NCBI RefSeq assembly: GCF_002900975.1
Contig: NZ_PJON01000003.1
Coordinates: 472,470-536,469 of the forward strand
Length of the DNA: 64,000 nt
Reading direction: 5' to 3'
Origin: Tabrizicola aquatica
GTDB lineage: Bacteria; Pseudomonadota; Alphaproteobacteria; Rhodobacterales; Rhodobacteraceae
The notes beneath the pieces were generated by a model. The model did not search any database. It was not told the origin of the DNA and saw only the letters and a list, made by a program, of their open reading frames with translations. The position numbers and the translations under genes are program-made. Below, one piece after another: positions 56,673 through 64,000 of this stretch. Position 1 is the stretch's first letter, and each line of letters starts with the position of its first letter.

Positions 56673-56703
56673 GGACCCGGCCGACCGTCGCCGGCCGGGG
56701 TCC
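56673..56703 (-). other. Intercistronic hairpin between soxA and soxB
   Basis: GGACCCGGCCG pairs with CGGCCGGGGTCC (one bulge) in the 92-base gap, 28 bases upstream of the soxB start. It could limit read-through or shield mRNA ends. Confidence 0.5.
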
Positions 56704-56736
56704 TCCTTCGCTTGGGTGTGTCGGTGCCGTGACGGA

Positions 56737-57600
56737 TCAGTGCCGGACAGAGACGCCTTCGACCGACAGCCCGTTGCCGCGCGAGGCGACGTAAAGCTCC
56801 AGCGCCTTGAACTCTTCCGAGTTGGGCTTGAAGGTTTCCGCCCGGGTGTCGCGGACGCAGCCGACGAAACGCTGCTGGGCGGAAAGGATGCCCGCATCCT
56901 TGAGCCGGTAGGTCGGGAAGCCGTTGATCTGGCCCTGCGACAGGTGGTCGGCCCGGATGAACTTGCCCTGGTTGTCCTCGTGGCACGAGGCGCAGGACAT
57001 TTCGAGTTGGCCGAAGCGGGTGTAGTAGATCTCTTTGCCCTTTTCCCAGAAGGGCGCGGCGGGGCCTTCGGTGGCAACGTCGACGGGCATCCCGCGCGAC
57101 TGCATCGAGATCAGGGCAAGCATGTCCTTCATCTCGTCCCCGGTCCATTTCCAGGAGTCCAGGCCCATCCGTTCGGTCACGCAGGCGTCGATGTAGTTCT
57201 CGACCGTCATCAGCTTGCCGGTCTTTTCATCGACGCGCGGGGTGACGGCGCGCAGGCCGGCCATCGACTCGGGCCCCTCGTGGCATCCGGCGCAGCTTTC
57301 GCCCTTTGCGCCAATCCCTGCGTTCCAGAGGTCGAGGCCGCGATCCACGTAGACCATGCCCGGATTGTCGAAATCGTCGCGTTGCAGGTCCCGGGTCTCG
57401 GTCTCGCGGTAGTGCCAGCCGGAATAGATGGTCTCCATCGTATCCTTCAGGAAGTCGGGCGCGGGTGCGGTGGTGACGATCTCGATGGTGCCGTCCTCGG
57501 CCTCGACGACCAGCGCGTCCTCGACCGGATCGGTGTAGGCCACGCCCGCGAGGGCAAGACCCAAGGTCAGTGCGACAAGCGACGTTGCTGTGCGGTGCAT
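56737..57600 (-). CDS. soxA: Cytochrome c SoxA (dihaem)
   Basis: 287 residues with signal peptide ending GVAYTD. Two haem motifs, CAGCHEGP near residue 103 and CASCHEDNQ near 203, so this is the dihaem form. The active-site Cys is in FVGCVRDTRAETF (about 247), which takes thiosulfate and passes it to SoxY. It forms the SoxAX enzyme with SoxX, encoded three genes upstream. Confidence 0.96.
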   Translation of the reverse strand: MHRTATSLVALTLGLALAGVAYTDPVEDALVVEAEDGTIEIVTTAPAPDFLKDTMETIYSGWHYRETETRDLQRDDFDNPGMVYVDRGLDLWNAGIGAKGESCAGCHEGPESMAGLRAVTPRVDEKTGKLMTVENYIDACVTERMGLDSWKWTGDEMKDMLALISMQSRGMPVDVATEGPAAPFWEKGKEIYYTRFGQLEMSCASCHEDNQGKFIRADHLSQGQINGFPTYRLKDAGILSAQQRFVGCVRDTRAETFKPNSEEFKALELYVASRGNGLSVEGVSVRH

Positions 57601-57626
57601 GGCGTTCTCCTCCCCTTGCCTGACCG

Positions 57627-57956
57627 TCAGGCGATCGCGATCGGCTTGACGTCCTCGTAGATCGAGCCGTCGTCGTCGTACCAGGTGAACTTGAACTCAC
57701 CTGCCGCGTCGACCTTGGCGTCGAATTCGAAATAGGGGTTGGTCGACACGGCCGGGTCGATGGCCACGTCGATCACGTTCACCCCGTTCAGGTCGCAGGT
57801 GAAGCGGTTGATGATCTGGCGCGGGATCAGGTTGCCGTCCGAGCCCTTGCGCTGGCCGGATTCCATCTTGTGCGAGATCAGCGCCTTGATGGTGACGACC
57901 TCACCGACGGCGGCGGATTTGGGTACTTTCACCCGGGGTTTGACTTCTTCGACCAT
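57627..57956 (-). CDS. soxZ: Sulfur carrier partner SoxZ
   Basis: 109 residues, immunoglobulin-like fold: PRVKVPKSAAVGEVVTIKALISHKMESGQRKGSDGNLIPR, and FKFTWYDDDGSIYEDVKPI at the end. It has no signal peptide and is exported with SoxY as a complex in known systems. It starts 18 bases after soxY. Confidence 0.96.
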   Translation of the reverse strand: MVEEVKPRVKVPKSAAVGEVVTIKALISHKMESGQRKGSDGNLIPRQIINRFTCDLNGVNVIDVAIDPAVSTNPYFEFDAKVDAAGEFKFTWYDDDGSIYEDVKPIAIA

Positions 57957-57974
57957 GGTGTCTCTCCTTTTGCC

Positions 57975-58394
57975 TCAGCCGCCGCAGCCGCCAATGGTGA
58001 CCTTGACGGTGGCCTGGGCCTGCTTGATCGAGCCATCGGCCATCTTGGCCATGGCGATGACGTCCTGGGTCTTGGCCAGGCGGATGCGGGTCGCGGCGAA
58101 CTGGCGGCCTGCGGCGGGGCCGAAGGTGAAGGTGGCCACGGCCGGTTCCGGGTTGCCCGAGGCGATCAGCAGGATCGCCACCGCGCCGGGGGCGTCGACC
58201 GATACCGGGACGGTGTTGCCGTTCTCGGCGATTTCCGGGGTGGTCAGGGTGATACCATCGGTGGCGGCGGTCGCGCCGGCGGTGAAGGCTGCGGTCAGCT
58301 CTTCCACGGTCGAGGCGAGCGAGAGGCCGGGGATCGCTGCGAAAGCGAGGCCGCCCAGGCCGAGGGTGAGTGCCTTGCGTCTGCTGAGGGTCAC
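57975..58394 (-). CDS. soxY: Sulfur carrier protein SoxY
   Basis: 139 residues from a GTG at 58394 with AGGAG seven bases upstream. Tat signal TLSRRKALTLGLGGLAFAAIPGLSLA. It ends with the swinging-arm motif GGCGG, whose Cys carries the sulfur intermediate through all Sox enzymes. No ATG suits the signal peptide. It is exported folded with SoxZ. Confidence 0.95.
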   Translation of the reverse strand: MTLSRRKALTLGLGGLAFAAIPGLSLASTVEELTAAFTAGATAATDGITLTTPEIAENGNTVPVSVDAPGAVAILLIASGNPEPAVATFTFGPAAGRQFAATRIRLAKTQDVIAMAKMADGSIKQAQATVKVTIGGCGG

Positions 58395-58429
58395 TTGGGT
58401 TCTCCTGTCTGTAAGCGCGCGGGGGCGCG

Positions 58430-58903
58430 TCATTCCTTGAGGGTGAGGAGGTAGGCCACCACGTCCTCGATCTGTTGGGCCGTCAGGATCGGGGGCAACT
58501 CGCCCTCGGCCGCCTTGCCGGTGAAGCCGTCGCCGGGGCGGATGAAGCCTTCGGTCTTGTAGAAGGCGGGCATGAAGCTGCCGTCGAAGGTCATCTTGGC
58601 GTTGGTGACGATGCCGCGCAGTTCGGCCTCGCTCCAGCGGTCGGCGGCGCCGTCCAGCGGAGGGGCGATGGTGCCGGGGAACTGCACGTCGGGCATGGCC
58701 CCGATCGTGTGGCAGGCCACGCAGTTGCCCAGGGCATTGGTGGTCATCACCTTGATCCCGTTCGCCGGATCCCCCGGCGCGCCGGTCAGGGATTGCTCGA
58801 CCTTGCCGTCGACGAAGGGAACGTCCTTCGGCGCGATCTCGGCCAGGGCTGGTGCCGCAAGTGACAGCGTCAGGGCTGCCACCAGACAAGGCTGGCGTCT
58901 CAT
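58430..58903 (-). CDS. soxX: Cytochrome c SoxX (monohaem)
   Basis: 157 residues with signal peptide (PCLVAALTLSLAAPALA). A single haem site, GNCVACHTIG near residue 58, and a Met in the later GSFMPAFYKTEGF as probable sixth ligand. It partners SoxA. First gene of the soxXYZABCD transcript: the 113-base AT-rich gap upstream carries an inverted repeat and the motif shared with the soxV/soxS promoter region. Confidence 0.95.
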   Translation of the reverse strand: MRRQPCLVAALTLSLAAPALAEIAPKDVPFVDGKVEQSLTGAPGDPANGIKVMTTNALGNCVACHTIGAMPDVQFPGTIAPPLDGAADRWSEAELRGIVTNAKMTFDGSFMPAFYKTEGFIRPGDGFTGKAAEGELPPILTAQQIEDVVAYLLTLKE

Positions 58904-58969
58904 TCCTATCCTCCCCTGTATTCCTCCGTATACGCACTATGACGGGGGTGGGCGGTTCCGGCAACAAAA

Positions 58970-58997
58970 ATATAGGATAAACGCTATATGCCTATAT
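58970..58997. promoter_or_regulatory. Putative SoxR site upstream of soxX
   Basis: ATATAGG (58970-58976) and CCTATAT (58991-58997) are exact complements. Within it CTAT-N4-CTATA starts at 58984. The same motif, with the same spacing, lies between soxV and soxS. Confidence 0.6.
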
Positions 58998-59016
58998 TCT
59001 TACGGTTTTCCCGAGG

Positions 59017-59574
59017 TCACGGCGCGTCGGCCAGACGCTCTGCCACGAATCGCTGGAAGTTTTCGCCGGTCTCGTAGCGGCGGTCGCGGACCCAGATCAG
59101 AAGCGACTCGAACATGCCGGGGCCGATGGCACCGGGCATCATTGCCACGGCGGCATCCGGGGCAGAGACGCCTGCGGGCACCGCTTCGGGCAGGAAGAGC
59201 AGGGTGGGCGTGAACATCACCCCCCAGCGCAGCGCCATGTCTTTTTCCGACAGGACCGTGCCGTCGAAATCGGTCACCTCGACGTCGCCGAAAAGGTTCA
59301 TCTGCACGACGAAGAAGTGCTCGCGGATCAGCTTGTCGACCGCGGGGTCGGTCAGGACCTTCTCGTGCATCTCGGTGCAGTAGATGCAGCCGCGCTGTTC
59401 GAAGGTGATCATCAGGCGCTTGCCCTCGGCATTGGCCTCGGCGAGGTCGTCGCGCAGGTCCTTGAAGGTCTCGCGCAGCCAGTCGGGATTGTGCAGCCCG
59501 TCGTCGCCCAGCTCGACCGCCAGGGCGGGAGAGGCAAGGGCAAGGGTTGCCAGCAGGAAAAGGCGGCGCAGCAT
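59017..59574 (-). CDS. soxW: Thioredoxin-like protein SoxW
   Basis: 185 residues from an ATG at 59574. Signal peptide LLATLALASPALA, then a thioredoxin fold with CxxC in ITFEQRGCIYCTEMHEKVL and MFTPTLLFLPEA (cis-proline). SoxW is thought to receive electrons from SoxV and keep the Sox carrier Cys reduced. It lies 11 bases downstream of soxV. Confidence 0.9.
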   Translation of the reverse strand: MLRRLFLLATLALASPALAVELGDDGLHNPDWLRETFKDLRDDLAEANAEGKRLMITFEQRGCIYCTEMHEKVLTDPAVDKLIREHFFVVQMNLFGDVEVTDFDGTVLSEKDMALRWGVMFTPTLLFLPEAVPAGVSAPDAAVAMMPGAIGPGMFESLLIWVRDRRYETGENFQRFVAERLADAP

Positions 59575-59585
59575 GAGGGGTCCTT

Positions 59586-60323
59586 TCAGGTCAGGGTCGC
59601 GGACCAGTCGAAGGTTCGGATCATCCAGTCGGCGATCAGGTTGACGGAATTGGTGGCGATCAGGATGCCGAACAGGATCAGCATCACACCCATCGCCTTT
59701 TCGACATGGCCCATCAGGGCACGGTGCCGGGCGACCCAGGACAGGAACGGCCCGGCGAAGAACGCGGCCAGCACGAAGGGCAGGGTCATCGAAAGCCCGT
59801 AGACCAAAAGAAGCATCCCGCCGCGCCACAGTTCGCCCAAGCCGCTGGCCACCATCAGGATCGCGGCCAGCGCGGGGCCGACGCAAGGTGTCCAGCCGAA
59901 GCCGAAGGCCATGCCCATCACATAGGCACCGGCCAGCGTGCGGGGGTTGGCCGTCGTGTCCACGCGCGCCTCGCGATACAGAAAGCCGATGCGGAACACG
60001 CCCAGGAAATGCAGTCCGAACAGGATCAGCACCGCAGCCGCGACATAGGAGAGCGGCTCTTTCCACTGGGCAAAGCTGCGGCCAAGCGCGGTGGCGCCAA
60101 GGCCCAGAAGGACAAAGATCGTCGTCACCCCGATGGCGAAAGCCAGCGCCTGCACCACCAGCCGCCCGCGCGCACCGGGGGCGATGGTGTCGCCCTCGCG
60201 CAGTTCGCGCACGGAAAGGCCGGCCATGTAGGACAGGTAGAAGGGCACCATCGGCAGGATGCAGGGCGACAGGAAGGACAGCAGTCCAGCCAAGGCCGCG
60301 CCGCCGAATGTGATGTCAAGCAT
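59586..60323 (-). CDS. soxV: CcdA-type thiol transporter SoxV
   Basis: 245 residues, six membrane helices. Paired Cys are in FLSPCILPMVPFYLSYMAG and GWTPCVGPALAAIL, as in CcdA/DsbD. It moves reducing equivalents from cytosolic thioredoxin across the membrane to SoxW. Divergent from soxS over an 80-base gap with the second CTAT-N4-CTATA motif. Confidence 0.93.
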   Translation of the reverse strand: MLDITFGGAALAGLLSFLSPCILPMVPFYLSYMAGLSVRELREGDTIAPGARGRLVVQALAFAIGVTTIFVLLGLGATALGRSFAQWKEPLSYVAAAVLILFGLHFLGVFRIGFLYREARVDTTANPRTLAGAYVMGMAFGFGWTPCVGPALAAILMVASGLGELWRGGMLLLVYGLSMTLPFVLAAFFAGPFLSWVARHRALMGHVEKAMGVMLILFGILIATNSVNLIADWMIRTFDWSATLT

Positions 60324-60373
60324 GGCCCACCTCCCCGGTAAGCGCCTTGCCGGAAAGACAAAGGTAGATTACG

Positions 60374-60392
60374 ATAGTTCTATGTTTCTATA
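60374..60392. promoter_or_regulatory. Putative SoxR site between soxV and soxS
   Basis: ATAGTTCTATGTTTCTATA: ATAG and CTAT arms at the left, and CTAT-N4-CTATA spacing equal to the soxX promoter. It lies 12 bases before the soxS GTG and could control both directions. Confidence 0.6.
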
Positions 60393-60403
60393 AGGCTGTC
60401 AAC

Positions 60404-60760
60404 GTGGCTTCTCGCGCCCTTCTTGCCCCGGTCTTGCTTGCCGTTTTCAGCACGATGGCGGCGGCCGAGGTGGAGCTTTTGATGTTCGAACAACCGGGCT
60501 GCATCTATTGTGCTGCCTGGGACCGAGAGGTGGCGCCCGAATATCCGCTGACCGACGAAGGCCGCGCCGCCCCGCTGCGCCGCTTGCAGCTGCGCGATCC
60601 TTTGCCCGAAGGGCTGACGCTGATCTCGCCGCCGATCTTCACCCCGACCTTCGTGCTGGTCGAGGACGGGGTCGAGGTGGGTCGCATCGCCGGTTATCCG
60701 GGGGAGGACTTCTTCTGGCCGCTGCTGGCGCAGTTGATCGCCGAAGCGGCGCAGGACTGA
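60404..60760 (+). CDS. soxS: Thioredoxin-like protein SoxS
   Basis: 118 residues from a GTG at 60404; no clear ribosome site is visible, only TAAGG further upstream. Signal peptide LLAPVLLAVFSTMAAA, a thioredoxin fold with CxxC in FEQPGCIYCAAWDREV and IFTPTFVLVEDG. SoxS reactivates SoxYZ by reduction in Paracoccus. The sequence CIYC equals that of SoxW. Confidence 0.88.
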   Translation: MASRALLAPVLLAVFSTMAAAEVELLMFEQPGCIYCAAWDREVAPEYPLTDEGRAAPLRRLQLRDPLPEGLTLISPPIFTPTFVLVEDGVEVGRIAGYPGEDFFWPLLAQLIAEAAQD

Positions 60761-60871
60761 GGCCGCCTTGCCGCGCTGCACCGGCAAATATGGCGTGCGC
60801 GCGACAGGCGGGTTGCCCTTTCGGCAAGGCCGACGCAATAACGGGATCTGCAACACTCCGGGACGGATGTT

Positions 60872-61234
60872 TTGGCGGCGGAAAACGAGCTTAACCACGG
60901 ACAGCCGCAGGACGCCTTCCCGGAGTCGCGGGCCGACCTTGATGCGCTGGTCGCACGGGCCGAGAAGGCGGCAACGCTTCTCAAGGCAATGGGACACGAC
61001 GGGCGGCTTGCGATCCTTTGCCATTTGCGCACCGGCCCGAAAAGCGTGACCGAGCTTGAAAACCTTTTGTCCGCCCGGCAGGCTATCGTCAGCCAGCAAC
61101 TGGCCCGGTTAAGGCTGGAAGGCATGGTCAGCGCCCGGCGCGAGGGGCAGGCGATCTTTTATTCCTTGCTGGACCCGAAGGTCACGGCGGTGATCGAGGT
61201 GCTGGCCAGCCTTTACGGTCCTGAGCAGGACTGA
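60872..61234 (+). CDS. soxR: ArsR-family repressor SoxR
   Basis: 120 residues from a TTG at 60872; no in-frame ATG precedes the winged helix. The DNA-binding core is KAMGHDGRLAILCHLRTGPKSVTELENLLSARQAIVSQQLARLRLEGMVSARREGQ. A Cys in ILCHL matches the sulfide-sensing type. It lies 111 bases after soxS; two short hairpins, TTGCCG/CGGCAA and TTGCC/GGCAA, sit in that gap. Confidence 0.88.
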   Translation: MAAENELNHGQPQDAFPESRADLDALVARAEKAATLLKAMGHDGRLAILCHLRTGPKSVTELENLLSARQAIVSQQLARLRLEGMVSARREGQAIFYSLLDPKVTAVIEVLASLYGPEQD

Positions 61235-61250
61235 ACCCGGGGGAGGGGCG

Positions 61251-62294
61251 ATGCTGGAGACTGTTCCGATCGGCGTTCTGGCCGCCCTTGTCGGGTTGGC
61301 GGGGGGTGTGGTCCTGGGCCTGGCGGCCCGGCTGGGGGATTTCTGCACCCTTGGCGCGCTTGAATCCGCCGTCTACGGGCGCGACCCGCTGCGTCTGCGG
61401 CTTTGGGGCGTGGTGCTGGGGGTGGCGATCCTGTCCACCCAGCTTGGCGCGCAGGCCGGGCTGATCGATCTGGGCGCGACCTACTACCACGCGATCGAGT
61501 GGAACGCGCTGGGCTCGGTCGTGGGCGGGCTGGTCTTTGGTTATGGCATGGCGCTGGCCGGCAACTGCGGCTTCGGCGCGCTGGTAAGGTTCGGTGGCGG
61601 CGATCTGCGCTCGCTTGTGGTGGTGGTCGTGATGGGGATCTCTGGGTTCGTCGCCCTGTCAGGTCCGCTGGCGCCGCTGCGCGTCCTGCTGTTTCCCCAG
61701 CCCGAGGCGACGGGGCCGCAGGGCATCCTGCATGACCTGGGCCTGTTGGGTCTGCCGCCCGTCGCGGCCATCCTGCTGATCGCCGGGGGCTTTCTTGTCT
61801 GGGGCCTGTCCTATCGCGGCCTGCGGGAAAACCCGCGGCAGATCGCCTGGGGCGTGGCGGCGGGGCTGGCCGTGGCCTGGTGCTTCCTTGGCACCTCCTG
61901 GCTGGCGGCGGAAAGTCTGGGCGAGGTCACGGTCGAGGGCCCTTCCTACACCGCGCCGGTCGGACGGACGCTGATCTTCCTGATGACCGCGACCGCCGGG
62001 GGGATCACATTCTCGGTCGGCTCGGTCGTGGGGGTGATGGTCGGCTCGCTCATCGGGTCGATCCTGCGCGGCCTGTTCCGCTGGGAAGCCTGCGAGGACC
62101 CGCGGGAACTGGGGCGGCAAGTGGGCGGGGCCGCTCTCATGGGTATCGGCGGCGTGGTGGCGATGGGCTGTTCGGTGGGCCAGGGCGTGACCGGATTTGC
62201 GACGCTGGCCTGGTCGGGGCCGGTGACGCTGGCCGCGATCATTGCCGGAGCGATGGTGGGCCTGCGCCAGTTGATCGCGGGCTACCAACCCTAG
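61251..62294 (+). CDS. soxT: YeeE/YedE-family permease SoxT
   Basis: 347 residues, about 9-10 membrane segments, 16 bases after soxR. Cys motifs ARLGDFCTLGALESAVYG, GYGMALAGNCGFGALVRFGGG and GGVVAMGCSVGQGVTGFA mark it as a paralog of the protein at 49951-51018. SoxT is thought to bring a sulfur signal or substrate into the cell for SoxR, which fits the gene order soxS-soxR-soxT. Confidence 0.88.
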   Translation: MLETVPIGVLAALVGLAGGVVLGLAARLGDFCTLGALESAVYGRDPLRLRLWGVVLGVAILSTQLGAQAGLIDLGATYYHAIEWNALGSVVGGLVFGYGMALAGNCGFGALVRFGGGDLRSLVVVVVMGISGFVALSGPLAPLRVLLFPQPEATGPQGILHDLGLLGLPPVAAILLIAGGFLVWGLSYRGLRENPRQIAWGVAAGLAVAWCFLGTSWLAAESLGEVTVEGPSYTAPVGRTLIFLMTATAGGITFSVGSVVGVMVGSLIGSILRGLFRWEACEDPRELGRQVGGAALMGIGGVVAMGCSVGQGVTGFATLAWSGPVTLAAIIAGAMVGLRQLIAGYQP

Positions 62295-62451
62295 GCACGG
62301 CGTCGTTTCAGCGCGACGTCGCCGGCCTGACTGACGCAAGCCGCAGCAGTGCGGGAAAGGCTTGCGGACTTGCGCCATCCTTTTGGCTGAATTGCGGACT
62401 GTCCCCATCGATGCGACGCTGATCCCGCAAGCAACCCAGGGGAGGCGCGAA

Positions 62452-63027
62452 ATGGCGACGGTCAGTATCCACCCAGCGGTGGACAATGGCGTGGCACCCG
62501 GCAGGCCCGGATTTTCGGGCGGGACGCTGACGTGCAACTGCGCTTCGGACCCGGTGGCGGTCGAGATCGCCTCGGATTGCCTGCACAATCACGTGTGCGG
62601 CTGCACCAAGTGCTGGAAGCCGGAGGGCGCCACGTTCTCGATGGTCTCGGTCGTGCCGAGCGACAAGGTGAGGGTGGTCCAGAATGGCGAGAAGCTGAAG
62701 GTGGTCGATCCCTCGGCCCTGATCCAGCGCCATGCCTGCACCAGCTGTGGCGTGCACATGCATGGGCCTGTCACGCGCGAGAACCATCCGTTCACCGGCC
62801 TGACCTTCATCCACACCGAGCTTTCGGGAGAGGAGGGGTGGGCGCCCCCGACCTTTGCGGCCTTCGTCTCGTCGGTGATCGAAGGCGGCACCCGGCCCGA
62901 GGCGATGGAGGGCATCCGCGCCCGGCTGAACGAACTGGGCCTGCCGCCCTATGACGCGCTGTCGCCGGGGCTGATGGATTACATCGCCACCTTCACTGCA
63001 CGTGCCAGCGGTGTCCTGAAGGACTAG
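62452..63027 (+). CDS. gfa: S-(hydroxymethyl)glutathione synthase
   Basis: 191 residues from the ATG at 62452 (GGAGG upstream). Gfa zinc motifs: [31 protein letters not shown] and [13 protein letters not shown]. It speeds the reaction of formaldehyde with glutathione, giving the substrate of the next gene. The 157 bases after soxT hold its promoter, with nothing else noted. Confidence 0.93.
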   Translation: MATVSIHPAVDNGVAPGRPGFSGGTLTCNCASDPVAVEIASDCLHNHVCGCTKCWKPEGATFSMVSVVPSDKVRVVQNGEKLKVVDPSALIQRHACTSCGVHMHGPVTRENHPFTGLTFIHTELSGEEGWAPPTFAAFVSSVIEGGTRPEAMEGIRARLNELGLPPYDALSPGLMDYIATFTARASGVLKD

Positions 63028-63120
63028 GTCTACGCGGGCCGGAATGCATGTTCAGCGGGGGGCGGTCGCGCCCTTCCGCGCCCCGTCCGCATGGCCGGGA
63101 GATAATGGGAGGAATACCTT

Positions 63121-64000
63121 ATGCGCACCCGTGCCGCCGTTGCCGTTGCTGCCGGCCAACCGCTTCAGGTCATGGAGGTCAATCTTGACGACCCCAAGGA
63201 AGGCGAGGTCCTGGTCGAGATCAAGGCCACCGGCATCTGCCACACCGACGAATTCACCCTGTCGGGCGCGGACCCCGAAGGCATCTTCCCCTCGATCCTG
63301 GGCCATGAGGGCGCGGGCGTGGTGGTCAAATGCGGGCCGGGGGTGAAAAGCCTGAAACCGGGCGACCACGTCATCCCGCTTTACACGCCGGAGTGCCGGG
63401 AGTGCCCGTCCTGCCTTAGCCGCAAGACCAACCTTTGCACCGCGATCCGCGCCACCCAGGGCCAGGGCCTGATGCCGGACGGGACCACCCGGTTCAGCAT
63501 GCTCGATGGCACGCCGATCTATCACTACATGGGCTGCTCGACCTTCGCGCAGCATACCGTGATGCCGGAAATCGCGCTGGCCAAGGTCCGCGACGACGCG
63601 CCTTTCGACAAGATCTGCTACATCGGCTGCGGCGTGACCACCGGCATCGGCGCGGTCCTGAACACGGCTCAGGTCGAGATCGGGGCCAAGGCCGTGGTCT
63701 TTGGCCTGGGCGGGATCGGGCTGAACGTGATCCAGGGCCTGAAGATGGCCGGGGCCGACATGATCATCGGCGTCGACCTGAACACCGACAAGAAGGAATG
63801 GGGCGAGAAGTTCGGGATGACCCACTTCCTCAACCCGAAAGAGCTGCCCGAGGGCACCTCGGTCGTGCAGGCCATCGTCGAGATGACCAAGACGCCCTTC
63901 GACAAGATCGGCGGGGCGGATTATTCGTTCGACTGCACCGGCAACGTCAAGGTGATGCGCGACGCGCTGGAATGCACCCACCGCGGCTGGGGCCAGTCGA
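63121..64000 (+). CDS. S-(hydroxymethyl)glutathione dehydrogenase, class III ADH (3' end cut)
   Basis: 293 codons to the window end, out of about 375. The frame starts MRTRAAVAVAAGQPLQVMEV with GGGAGG upstream. It has the catalytic zinc ligand Cys in ATGICHTDEFTLSG and GHEGAGVV, the structural zinc cluster CRECPSCLSRKTNLC, and the NAD site VFGLGGIGLNVIQG. It oxidises the formaldehyde-glutathione adduct made by Gfa. Usual names are adhI or frmA. Confidence 0.95.
   Translation, partial: MRTRAAVAVAAGQPLQVMEVNLDDPKEGEVLVEIKATGICHTDEFTLSGADPEGIFPSILGHEGAGVVVKCGPGVKSLKPGDHVIPLYTPECRECPSCLSRKTNLCTAIRATQGQGLMPDGTTRFSMLDGTPIYHYMGCSTFAQHTVMPEIALAKVRDDAPFDKICYIGCGVTTGIGAVLNTAQVEIGAKAVVFGLGGIGLNVIQGLKMAGADMIIGVDLNTDKKEWGEKFGMTHFLNPKELPEGTSVVQAIVEMTKTPFDKIGGADYSFDCTGNVKVMRDALECTHRGWGQS

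Noticed and set aside
56645..57148. Longer SoxB start at 57148
   Set aside because: The extension is the soxA gene in another frame. The Tat signal and AAGGAG at 56644 fix the start.
60761..60871. SoxR operator between soxS and soxR
   Set aside because: The CTAT-N4-CTATA motif is absent; only two short GC hairpins are seen, so soxR is probably read from the soxS promoter.

Overview
The window is high-GC DNA from an alphaproteobacterium, most likely a Rhodobacteraceae/Paracoccaceae member (Rhodobacter, Tabrizicola or Gemmobacter-like). This rests on the gene families and synteny: a complete soxVW-XYZABCD thiosulfate-oxidation cluster, a fused IolC-DUF2090 inositol gene, the infA-maf-rng-yacG-tRNA-Phe block, murA next to a DUF2948 gene, hisD followed by UPF0262 and a low-molecular-weight phosphatase, and gfa with class III alcohol dehydrogenase. 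There are no rRNA genes, no prophage, no insertion sequences and no CRISPR array. The two tRNA genes are Thr-GGT and Phe-GAA.

Layout. 1-1178: tail of an amino-acid ABC permease and a convergent YiiX-like protease. 1325-7718: myo-inositol catabolism (iolB, iolE, iolD, iolC, and the RpiR-type regulator iolR), with two matching GGAA-N6-TTCC operators. 7764-12728: a signalling-type module made of a membrane Ser/Thr kinase, a 54-residue ORF and two secreted LysM plus solute-binding proteins with no transporter beside them. 13029-18816: BMP-type nucleoside/base ABC transporter with a cytosine-deaminase-like enzyme. 18970-23278: MacAB-like tripartite exporter genes. 23403-26803: P-type cation ATPase, DUF2934 and DUF411 proteins. 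27015-31940: LysR regulator divergent from dabB-dabA, an energy-coupled inorganic-carbon pump. 31985-35610: a HupE/UreJ protein with a membrane-anchored partner, then a nickel/cobalt detoxification unit (His-rich secreted protein, CsoR/RcnR-family sensor, His-tailed MFS exporter) around a C/G-tract palindrome.

35617-44868: a GlxA-type regulator, tRNA-Thr, murA, hisD and housekeeping genes, then an HxlR regulator divergent from a YtfG-like NAD(P)-binding protein. The 3' end of the latter gene is duplicated downstream as a remnant. 45058-46088: a REP-associated transposase (rayT), a decayed rayT tail and several REP palindromes. 46226-48355: infA, maf, rng, yacG, tRNA-Phe. 48572-51561: Hsp70-like protein, a YeeE/YedE permease and a DUF302 protein. 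51597-62294: the sox region, with soxV to soxD plus an MBL-fold gene on the minus strand and soxS, soxR and soxT on the plus strand. 62452-64000: glutathione-dependent formaldehyde detoxification, cut by the window end.

Together, sox (electrons from reduced sulfur) and Dab (bicarbonate accumulation) suggest mixotrophic or lithoautotrophic capacity. The most novel-looking parts are the kinase/LysM-binding-protein module, the nickel unit with its sensor ligands and palindrome, the REP/RayT remnants, and a CTAT-N4-CTATA motif shared by the two sox promoter regions. All functions are inferred from translated sequence, motifs and gene order; no database search was run.
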